Origin: Plumapathes pennacea
Lineage: Eukaryota > Cnidaria > Anthozoa > Antipatharia > Myriopathidae
Reading direction: 5' to 3'
DNA length: 64,000 nt
Assembly: GCA_964036295.1 (NCBI GenBank)
Contig: OZ038464.1
Coordinates: forward strand, 1,492,501 to 1,556,500
Position 1 is the first letter of the stretch. Every line of letters starts with the position of its first letter. A model generated the notes under the pieces. It searched no databases. It saw only the letters and a list, made by a program, of their open reading frames with translations, and had not been told where the DNA came from. This document shows, in pieces, positions 40,285 through 49,900 of the stretch. A program made the position numbers and the translations under genes.

Positions 40285-40449
40285 CTCTTTTGGCTTATTT
40301 TTATCTTTGCCTTTTGCTTTGTCTTTTCCTCGGGATCCTCGTGCATCTTTTGTGGCTGCATCGTCGGCAACGCACAAGATCACCACAACTTCCACAACGA
40401 CAAAGAAGACGAACTTTCCGCGAACAGGGATGAAACCTTTAACCGCCAT
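40285..40449 (-). CDS. Candidate first exon with signal-peptide-like N-terminus, isolated
   Basis: On the minus strand an ATG in strong context (AAGATGGCGG) opens 55 codons: a basic start (MAVKGFIPVRGK), a hydrophobic core (FVFFVVVEVVVILCV), then a lysine-rich hydrophilic stretch (GKDKAKGKDKNKPKE). It ends exactly at a good donor (GAG-GTAAAG). This is what the first exon of a secreted-protein gene looks like. No downstream exon is recognised towards lower coordinates, so it is probably a captured or duplicated fragment. No family recognised. Confidence 0.35.
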
Positions 40450-41510
40450 CTTCCACTTTCTTCTTGAGCTGACAGGCAGAATAACCAGACCGTTCGCTTC
40501 AATCTGCACAATAAATAGCTGGGAGCAATTTTCACTAACCAATCAGCCTACTGGAATGGGACATGGGTCGAATTCTGCTCGCCGGCAATTTTAGACGCAA
40601 GATGGCGATGGATAGCTGTCCAAGACCTTTCACTAAACGTGGCATTAATTCTGCTTATCTGGTGTATTTGAACTGGGGATTGACAGGCGTGGTAGACCCG
40701 ATACGCGAAGACACGAAAAGAACAAGCGACAAAGTAGTTGAATTAAACGGTCCCTAATTTCACCTTGGCGCATTGGGTGTTCCTTTTAGGTGGTATTTAC
40801 GTAACATTTGGAGTCTGGGCAGAGGTTTTTGCACCCAGCAGGGTGTTTTCTTTTTTATTCGGCCGGAATGCACTTGACACAAGCGTGTCGCTTGACACCT
40901 TTCACGGAAGAAGTTGTCTAGCCTTTGAATTGGATTAAGACAAAGCTGATCGACCTTCGCTTAGGATTTCGTCGGAAGGATAGAAAGGATTTACGGAAAA
41001 GCGGCTTAGCTTTTTGAAGACGCAAAACCGGTTCACCTTCACAGCTTGTACAGTTTTTGAAGTAGGAGGATCAATTTTGTGTCTACTGCTTCGAAGAAGC
41101 GTAGCCACTATGTCATCGGGTGCGTAAGTAAGTAAGAATCAATAAATGGTCGCGCTTTCATATTCGGGACCAATGAAAGGAAGCACTGAATTGCCGATTG
41201 TGCACGAACTTCGCTATTGGTCGAGGAAACAATGACAGGGCGGCGAAGTCTGGTTCGTGACAAGCTCGTGATCACGACAAACCCATGAGGTCACAGCGTT
41301 TTTCCGTGTTGTCGGTGACATCGATACTGCCCAAATTGGGAACAGAACGACTTCCATATTTGGAATCCATTGTTGACAGCACCGGGACACATTCCAGTTG
41401 ACTGGATCGGATGAAGCTTCGCTTTTCATTACTTCGTGGTCATCGAGCCTCTGATTTCGTCGGGCATGCGCGTAAGACATTGGAGGGTCTGGGTACGAGA
41501 TTGGCATAAA
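40450..41510. other. Intergenic, no recognised gene
   Basis: Bases 41325-41395 are an inverted copy of about 57475-57560, a dispersed repeat of unknown type. The ORFs at 40563-40757 and 41214-41507 show no known domain. Confidence 0.4.
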
Positions 41511-42946
41511 CTAGAAATACGATAATCGCATATACCCCCTCACTCTGCCATTGATGGGACTTTTACTTTTGGTAACTCCCAATAAGAGTAGCCTTTGTTT
41601 TACCGAAATGTTGACTCAATCTTTTCTTCGAACTCAAGTGCTACACGCAAAGGAAGGAGAAAAAGGTGTGTGTTATACTTTTGCGTTGAAAAAAGAATCG
41701 ATTGCGTGACGAAGTACGTATTTCCCACGGTCGGCACGTCAAATTAATTCATACAGTCTGCCAAGCACGTTCTCGAAATTTAATACTCAAAGTTTGAAGT
41801 TGGTCGGCCGTCGTAGTACGGGAAAAAAGGAACACTGATTTTCTAATTTCGAATTCATAGGCAGTACAATTAAATAGGCTTCCTGTGCGATTTGTTTTTA
41901 CTACTGCATGCACCAGACTCAGGCATGCATATTTAATAGGCTCGAATTGTTTTGTATTTGAACCCACTCAAAACAGCAAAATTTCTCCCAGAATCAAAGC
42001 AAAACTTGAACAGTTTACTTCAAATTATACACGGGCTTCAGACCCAGTAATACTTCTAAGGGCTTGTGAACGATTTTCGCTGCAATCACCGCGTGTCAGA
42101 TTACAGAAAAATAAGACATCTGACTAAATTATTCAAGACTCCAAGTTCCGATTGCTCTGAGCAAATACGGTAGCCGAAACTGGCGACAGAAGCGTAGTAA
42201 AACAATACTTCGAGGGAAAATGATCAGCATACAGATTTTAATACATTCTTGAAGTGATCGAGTTACAAAATATATATTTGTCACGGTGATTGTTCGATTT
42301 CCACTGACTAACCTTTGTTGCTTGTCCTTTCTAAATAAGTATCTGAGTTTAACACAAAACGGCGTCTGAAGCTCCCGATTTGCTTTCAAGCACTGTTCCC
42401 TTTGCGGAGTTGTCTGTGTTTCCCGCTTCTGTTCATGTCGCTTTTGGTCGGCATTCATGCGCTGTTGTCTTAATTTGCGGAGTCTTCTCTTCGGCCCGCT
42501 TTTTCTCCTGAAGTTTCCGATTTGCGTTCAAGCGCTGTTCTCTTTGCGGAGTTGTCTGCATTACCCGTTTCTGTTCATGTCGCTTTCGATCGGCATTCAT
42601 GCGCTGTTGTTCGCTCGTTTCACGATTTCGCCTTGCTCGTGCCTGTTCCCTTCTCATTTGAAGACGAGCTTCGCGAGACTGTTGTGTTTCAAGTTTTTCA
42701 GTTAAGTTTTCCATTTTCGTGAACGCAGCTACAATATATTGTTGCTTCGTTCAAATCTAAATGCTTCGTTCAAATCTCATCTCTAAGTTATTCCGAGTAA
42801 AACAACAGGGCACACGTGATCGATCCGGCCTTTGTTATTGGTTAGCGGGGTAACCGCGCCAAAAGTCGTACGACAGACTGACTGACTGACTGACAGACAA
42901 CGTTAAATTTCGAGATGGCGACAGGCTTGGAGTCCCCAAGTAGGCG
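41511..42946 (-). mobile_element. Non-autonomous Helitron-like element, copy 3
   Basis: Closely similar to copy 1. On the minus strand it ends CGATTATCGTATTTCTAG before T. It continues at 44914-44980 beyond the palindromic insertion at 42947-44913. The charged ORF (42129-42714) is split by the same frameshift as in copy 1, so the break predates the segmental duplication. Confidence 0.5.
42129..42714 (-). pseudogene. Charged repetitive ORF, broken (element copy 3)
   Basis: Two overlapping minus-strand frames (42433-42714 and 42129-42458), collinear with 3386-3971 and differing at a few residues. Same repeat blocks as the intact ORF at 14706-15194. Confidence 0.5.
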
Positions 42947-43241
42947 AATCAGTGGCAATTTCCGGCAATTCTACTTTTTTGTTGAAACTCGAATTTGGAA
43001 TCACGAAAATAAAGGAAAAACCAATTCTTAGCGCTATTCTTTCTCGGGAAAGTTGAAATACCCCAATTATTTTCTACGTCGTTGTATTCGGTCTGCAACG
43101 TAAATATTCTCGACCTTTCTGAATACAAATCTCGATCTTTTCTGAGATTTGTTCCGGCCAGTAGTTTGGGGAAATGTCAGGCATTTTCTCACGTTTGTCT
43201 GTCGGTTCGTGTCTCGGAACAAGCCTTTCTCATGCTGTTCC

Positions 43242-44221
43242 AATCAGTGGCAATTTCCGGCAATTCTACTTTTTTGTTGAAACTTGAATTTGGAATAACG
43301 AAAATAAAGGAAAAACCAATTCTTAACGCTATTCTTTCTTGGGAAAGTTAAAATACCCCAATTATTTTCTACTTCGTTGTATAGACGGTCTGCAACGTAA
43401 ATATTCTCGACCTTTTCTGAATAAAAATCTCGTTCTTTTCTGAGATTTGTTCCGGCCAACAGGTTTGGGGAAATGTCAGACATTTTCTCACGTTTGTCTG
43501 TCGGTTCGTGTCTCGGAACGAGCCTTTCTCATGCGGTTCCCACGTGACTTTTCGTATAAAACAACTTCGGGCCACTTGCTCGCCGGGTTTTGGCGCGACG
43601 ACACGTGCACGGCAAAATGTCTTTTGTAAAAGATAAACGAAAGGGCAAACTGGTGAAGGTAAAAATATCAGACTTAACAGTTAAAAGCATTTCAATGATC
43701 TTTAAGTTGAATGCGATGAAAGGAGTTTACCTGGAAGATGAAATCGAAGGAGCGGTGATACTTAAAGATCATTGAAATGCTTTTAACTGTTAAGTCTGAT
43801 ATTTTTACCTTTACCAGTTTGCCCTTTCGTTTATCTTTTACAAAAGACATCTTGCCGTGCACGTGTCGTCGCGCCAAAACCCGGCGAGCAAGTGGCGCGA
43901 AGTTGTTTTATACGAAAAGTCACGTGGGAACAGCATGAGAAAGGCTTGTTCCGAGACACGAACCGACAGACAAACGTGAGAAAATGTCTGACATTTCCCC
44001 AAACTACTGGCCGGAACAAATCTCAGAAAAGATCGAGATTTTTATTCAGAAAGGTCGAGAATATTTACGTTGCAGACCGAATACAACGACGTAGAAAATA
44101 ATTGGGGTATTTCAACTTTCCCAAGAAAGAATAGCGCTAAGAATTGGTTTTTCCTTTATTTTCGTGATTCCAAATTCGAGTTTCAACAAAAAAGTAGAAT
44201 TGCCGGAAATTGCCACTGATT
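43242..44221. mobile_element. Inner palindromic element, 980 bp
   Basis: Left arm 43242-43706 and right arm 43761-44221 are near-perfect inverted copies of about 460 bp around a 54-bp loop. It is flanked by TGTTCC at 43236-43241 and 44222-44227. The uninterrupted arm elsewhere contains a single TGTTCC, so the inner copy transposed into the outer one with a 6-bp target duplication. Each arm carries CACGTG motifs, a TATAAAA box and a short ORF pointing to the centre. No transposase. Confidence 0.9.
43617..43775 (+). CDS. Small ORF in the palindromic element (left arm into right arm)
   Basis: 52 codons starting MSFVKDKRKGKLVKVK, continuing through the loop (YLEDEIEGAVIL) and stopping in the opposite arm. 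A TATAAAA at 43555-43561 lies about 60 bp upstream. The mirror ORF on the minus strand (43850 down to 43692) shares its first 39 residues. It could be a captured gene 5' end. No family recognised and expression unknown. Confidence 0.3.
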   Translation: MSFVKDKRKGKLVKVKISDLTVKSISMIFKLNAMKGVYLEDEIEGAVILKDH

Positions 44222-44996
44222 TGTTCCCACGTGACTTTACAAAAAGAAACAACTTCGCGCCACTTGCTCGCCGGGTTTTGGCGCGACGACACGTGCACGG
44301 CAAGATGTCTTTTGTAAAAGTTAAACGAAAGGGCAAACTGGTTAAGGTAAAAATATGAGACTTAACACTGAGTTAAAAGCATTTCAATCATCTTTAAGTT
44401 GAATGCGATGAAAGGAGTTTACCTGGAAGATGAAATCGAAGGAGCGGTGATACTTAAAGACCATTGAAATGCTTTTAACTGTTAAGTCTGATATTTTTAC
44501 CTTCACCAGTTTGCCCTTTCGTTTAAATTTTACAAAAGACATCTTGCCGTGCACGTGTCGTCGCGCCAAAACCCGGCGAGCAAGTGGCGCGAAGTTGTTT
44601 TTTTGTAAAGTCACGTGGGAACAGCATGAGAAAGGCTTGTTCCGAGACACGAACTGACAGACAAAACGTGAGAAAATGTCTGACATTTCCCCAAACTACT
44701 GGCCGGAACAAATCTCAGAAAGGATCGAGATTTTTATTCAGAAAGGTCAAGAATATTTACGTTGCAGACCGAATACAACGACGTAGAAAATAATTGGGGT
44801 ATTTCAACTTTCCCGAGAAAGAATAGCGCTAAGAATTGGTTTTTCCTTTATTTTCGTGATTCCAAATTCGAGTTTCAACAAAAAAGTAGAATTGCCGGAA
44901 ATTGCCACTGATTTGGCGGTATAATATTGCTGCATTAGTGTCGTGAGTATTTCCCTCACTTCGTTCGGGGATTATCTTTCAGACGTTGATTTCAAA

Positions 44997-45134
44997 ATGG
45001 CGGATGGGAAGAATTTATTCGATTCTATCGTATTGTGGAGAAGTTTAAGCTTGAAAGCCTCAAAGATTTGCAACGGCAAGCGTTGCAAAGAGTTCATTGA
45101 CGGGCAAGATGTCTTTGTGATTCAGCCAACGGGA
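44997..45134 (+). pseudogene. Fragment resembling a RecQ/DEAD-type helicase N-terminus
   Basis: The frame MADGKNLFDSIV ... CKEFIDGQDVFVIQPTG resembles the stretch leading into helicase motif I (a Q-x-E-A-type helix, GxDVFVxxPTG). It breaks off exactly where G-K-S should follow: the next residues are LLFNYV. Without the rest of the Walker A motif it cannot be active. A TTTCAG lies just upstream (44987-44992), so it may be a captured exon. Confidence 0.4.
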
Positions 45135-45559
45135 TTACTTTTTAACTACGTCACAGACACGGTTGGCAGCTCACGCGTCCAGCCGCAGCCGTCTCTTCTC
45201 GGGGAGGAACGAAGACCGGACTCGAGAGAGCGACGGAAATCGAGCCTACCATGATGAGGAAGTCGAAGCTTTGAGGTAGGGAGTCCTGTCTGCGCTTTAT
45301 ACCGTATTTTTGTATTTGTTCCAGTCAAGTATTTATCCTAGGGTAATTCCGTCAAATGTACTCAATCGTGTTGGTAAGAATCTGCGATCTTTCCAAGTAA
45401 ATATCACTTTGCTCCGATGGTAACGACACCCAATAATCCCACCAAAATCTCATGTTAATGCGATACAATTCTCTGTGGAATCGAAGCATAGGGCAACAGA
45501 AGTTATTCAGTTCTGTACTGTGGAGCCAAGAGATCGAATCAAAGCGTTTGTTAGATCAG

Positions 45560-45812
45560 CGCGCGTTGTCGTGTATTTGTTTGAGACGTAATATTTCAAG
45601 TCATTCGAAGCGTTTGCTCGGTCACCTCGTTTTAACAACAGTCGAAATCATCCGAAGCGTTTGTTCGATCAGCGCGCGTTGTCGTGTATTTGTTTGAGAC
45701 GTACTATTTCAAGTCATTCGAAGCGTTTGCTTGGTCACCTCGGGACTGTCAATTCGGGGCGAAACGAGTTTCAATTCGGTGCGAAACGACTTTCGATTCG
45801 GGGCGAAACGGC
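45560..45812 (+). repeat. Local direct repeats
   Basis: A block of about 70 bp containing GCGCGCGTTGTCGTGTATTTG occurs twice (about 45558-45629 and 45675-45744), in part a third time upstream. It is followed by three copies of a 17-bp GATTCGGGGCGAAACG-like unit at 45752-45812. Function unknown. Confidence 0.7.
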
Positions 45813-46649
45813 TGGTGCATATGCATAATTAGTAATGACGAAACACTCAGCTCATCTGTTCACAAGATCAGTTATGGTTAGTGCGTGTTCGATCTTTAGG
45901 ATCTTTCTGTATATAAAGTTTCGGTGGTATTTGCGGATATTATCCGTCGTTTGACTGACGACTTTGTATGTAGCTATTAAAACTCTGAAGATATGTTTAC
46001 TCTCCAACCTGTAATTAAAAACCTGCATGGACATTGCACTTTATGGGCTGTACTCATTCAGATACTTGGCTGCAAATTCTAGAACTCCTGCTCGATGGCT
46101 TTAGAACTTGAGACACTAAATGAAATCAAAATAATAATTTCAGGTTTTGTGATTTCTTAATCAATTATAATGTATACAGCTAGTGTGTATGGTGTTACTG
46201 CATGGCATAAATATATGTATAGTGTAGATTTTGAAAAACAGAGAGTGAGACTTCTGGTGCATGCTCAGTGGTCAGTGGTCAAAAAAGATGGCAGGAGTAC
46301 TTGTAGTCCTGTCCATACTGTTTGACCAAACTAGAAATTACTATAACTGCATGGCTATCTGGCTCGATTAGCCCTAAGACTATTCCGGATAGCCAGTACC
46401 TTAATACTAGTATCTACTACTATTAAGGTACTGGCTATGTAAATAGCCAACTGGTTAGCCTTCGACCAGTTGGGATTTTTAACAGATTAACATTGAGTTT
46501 AAAACACAGTCCCACCAGCTTTGCTGAATTACTTACCGTGTATAAATAAAGACACTTTACTTTTTTTTTTACTATTTTACCAGTAATCAACATTCACTAT
46601 TTTATACCAAGGTACAAATAAAAAAATTGTCTGTCTGTCTGTCTGTCTG
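45813..46649. other. Upstream region of gene C
   Basis: Bases 46045-46225 match 5810-5900 upstream of gene B. Bases 46400-46437 form a short hairpin (CAGTACCTTAATA and complement). A (TCTG)n run lies at 46629-46650. No gene recognised. Confidence 0.5.
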
Positions 46650-46747
46650 TAACATATTGTATGGTTGTGTGTTGAGTGTGTCACTCTGACATTTCTTTTT
46701 GCAATAAGGCTTGCAGTACCGAAGTCAGTGATGAGCACCAGACCAAC
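46650..46747 (+). promoter_or_regulatory. Conserved 5' flank of gene C
   Basis: Homologous to 7146-7259 before gene B, ending ACCAGACCAAC before the ATG. Probably 5' UTR with or without core promoter. Confidence 0.4.
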
Positions 46748-46980
46748 ATGGCAGATGACAAGGAACAGACTGGGACAGTGAGGGAGGTTCACCTAACATG
46801 TGAACCAGGAACTGAGCCATACTATATAAAGTTTGGTTTAACCATTGATGGACCAAGAACGAAACAGTTCAAATTGACAGATGGAAGGGTTTGCAGGCCC
46901 CTGTGGTATGTTTTTAGAGTGGAAAAGAATGGCCCTGCAGAAGGAGAAGGCATTGTGCCTGGGGACTGTATCCTTAAACT
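46748..46980 (+). CDS. Gene C exon 1: first part of PDZ domain
   Basis: MADDKEQTGTVREVHL, then a loop FGLTI in place of YGFTI, then V-E-K-N-GPA-EGEGI-VPGD-CIL. Phase 2 at the GTAAGT donor. Most differences from gene B lie in residues 16-28 and at the binding loop. Confidence 0.87.
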
Positions 46981-49900
46981 GTAAGTACGATACTGGTATT
47001 TCAACAAACTCCCTGTTCTTTATTGAGGAGATCAGCTTAAGGTGATTCCCTAGTTTTGCATTGCGCATCTTTAGTGTGCATAACACTTTTGAGATGGTGG
47101 ACATTGAGAACCACTGAAATTTCAAGATCGAAAGTTCTTCACACTCTTTACACAAATCAGTTTTATTTTCCGTCGTTCCTTGTGAGAACAACCCCCTTGA
47201 AAGTCCCCTCTCGGAAAGACGAATTTTGAAGTGACTACTCTCCTTTTCCTAACAAATGTGCAAAAACGAGCACGGTGACCCCCATTTTTTATTTCATAAT
47301 TTTGATAAGAACAGTGTATCCCCCAGTAAAACAGGAAAAACTAGGCAGGAATCTTTGAGCGGATTTTACGTAGTTGAAAGAAATGCTATGGATCGGGCCA
47401 CTTCCGTTGGTCAGTTAATAGGAAACTAATATCTTGATGCATGGTTATCAATGTTACAGTACTGTTATTAGTATGAAAAACAACGATTTGAATGTCAGTA
47501 GAAATTAGAGTAAGTGTAATTAATTGATGGGCCAGCCAGTAATTAGAGTAGGCAGCTTCTGAGCATAATATGCAACTCTTCTCTATAGAAGATCAGGAGA
47601 GTTGTTCAATGTGCAAACTTTTAGATTAGGAGCATTTAAACAATGTAAGCAAAAATTACAATAATAATGAGCATAAGTTTTCTACCAATCTTACATTAAC
47701 AGGATTTTTTGTAGCCGCAGAAATATGAAGTAAAATAATTCTATGTAACATTACACTTAAATTGCCAATAGAAGGAGGTATGTTATATCTTTTTCCTTTT
47801 TATTTAGTTTTAAATCTTTGGCATGAAGTAGCCAGCGCAATAATGTTTGACAACTAGTGGAAACCTGTCGCCTATCTGAATGTTTACTTTTGTTCAAAAG
47901 TACTTTTCAGGGGATCTAGACTACTGTATGAACCCCTACTCGAATCCCCTTCACCAAATCACAGTGGATCTCACCCAGACTGTTATTTCCGTACTTGGGA
48001 GGGTACTAAATTGTGACACTATCTTGTTTTTCGCACCAAGTTTTCATGAAGAGACTTTTTCCCAGGGCCAAGTTGTTTTCCTAGTGTGAGCTGCAGCATG
48101 GTGTTGCACTTTGAGTTCAAATACATATTTTCATAACCTTGTCAGGCATCAATATAGAATTTACAGGCAGTTTTTGCAAGATAATGACTCAAAATCGACA
48201 AGTATAACTGTATGATTCATTTAATCAGAATATATTACACAATGTGCTGGTAAGCTGAAGCCACAGAACAGGGCACAAAGGCCACGGTGGTAGCAGGCAT
48301 TACCCATTGATCTACCAAAAGAAAAAAAAAAGTGAGCCCAAGTAATAGCTGCCATGGACAGCTATTACTTGGGCTCACACTTTTTTTCTTGTGATAGATT
48401 AAGGGGTAATGCCCGCTACCACCGTGGCCTTTGTGCCCTATTCTGTGGCTTCAGCTTACCGGCACATTTTTAATGTCAACTTTTTTTGCATTAGTCTGAT
48501 GTTTCCCAAGTAGGAAAGACAAGAACAAATTACAAATTGCATTTTTCAATGACTAGAGTAAGATCCTTTTCCCCGTATTCTGCGAGGTCTCACTAAGTGG
48601 GAAGCAAAATTTTATGGGTACAGTACTGTACATGTATATGTCACAGAGTTACAGCACTGAGATTTACCGTTAGATCTGTGATAGTAAATGCACTGTCTGA
48701 ACAAAATGATTTTAGTTGTGCTACAAGTTGCATGTTGTTCAACGGAATGCCACAGATTCAGTTCTGTAAAGAAATAAACAACAAACTTACTTTTCATTAT
48801 TACTTCTCTTCACCCCTCTCCCAATACAGGGAATATACTGCTTCCTCTCTTTTTAATGTTGGCCTGCAGGCAGCAAGACATTGGGTGTTCATTTATTTAC
48901 AGTATTTCTAAGACTGTGGAGGGGAGGAGTAGGGATAAAAATTACCAAATTCTCTGTGGTTACTGTATGAACCAGATGTTTTTCTCCAAAGTTCTAATGG
49001 TTCATTGTACTGTACCACAAAAGTGAAAATAGTGAGGTGACTGAGGCAATATAGTCAAGTTGCTTAGGTTGTTAATAAAAATGCTATAATGCCAGCTTTC
49101 TGCTTTGACTCTTTTTGTCAGAGATGGTAAGAATATGGAGGATGCTAGTCTGGATGATGTATATCAATGTGTCCAGACGTGGTTTAAGAGCGAACTGGTG
49201 CTGGTCGTTATCTCTGATAGCCACTATCAGGTAAAGTGATTGACACATGTAATTTGGAGTACTAGTCCCTGTTAAAACTAGGTTTGATCTGTGTTGGCAA
49301 GGCAGTATATAATAGAAATAATATACAATATAAGTAAATAAATAAATAAAAATTAATTAATTGATTAATTAATTAATTAAATGAAATTCTATAATTTTTT
49401 AATGTGGTCGTGTCTGTCAATTATCTTTCTAATTGAACAGGTCCATAGTAAAACGAATAAGTCGTGTTTGACTTTAGCTCGTGATTTTGAAACACTTGCA
49501 AAGTAGAAAGCAAAATCAAAAGGGTACAGAAAACAGAGAAGGGAAAAAGAAGAACACATATTCGCTTTCCAGATTTGAACCTGAACACTTTTGAACAGCA
49601 TCGGCAAATTTGAGTATGACAGAATCTCATTGGGAAAAAAATGCTTATTTTAGAAACTACGTGTAAAGTAAATTGTCTTGAAAATCTAATAATCGCAACT
49701 CTTTGTATCAGCGGGCTTTCATGTCCTAAAGATAAAATGAATCAAATATCACAAAGTTACAACCTATGTTTAATGGTCCTTCATGAGTCAGAGACGTTGC
49801 TTTGAACTTTGTGGCCGTGCAAGAATATTTTTCTTTTGGAGTTTATGAAAGTACCTCAGTAACGCACTGTTTGTTCACGCCTCTTGACCTTACTAGCTAT

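Larger units (their letters stand above)
36289..42946 (+). repeat. Segmental duplication, right copy (downstream flank of gene B)
   Basis: Matches 1-4264 in order and orientation, lacking the three MITEs at 954, 1257 and 1960 but carrying its own insertions (37784-39362, 39652-41510 and 42947-44913). Unlisted stretches (36320-37783, 39363-39651) hold no supportable gene. Confidence 0.85.
42947..44913. mobile_element. Outer palindromic (fold-back) element, split by a copy of itself
   Basis: Starts AATCAGTGGCAATTTCCGG and ends with its complement. The outer element consists of 42947-43241 plus 44228-44913, about 980 bp once the inner copy (43242-44221) is set aside. Arms meet at a 54-bp loop (44399-44452). 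The host site is the Helitron-like copy 3; copy 1 has the uninterrupted site AAGTAGGCGGTATAA at 4188-4202, and GGCG appears on both sides here as a short target duplication. Confidence 0.88.
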
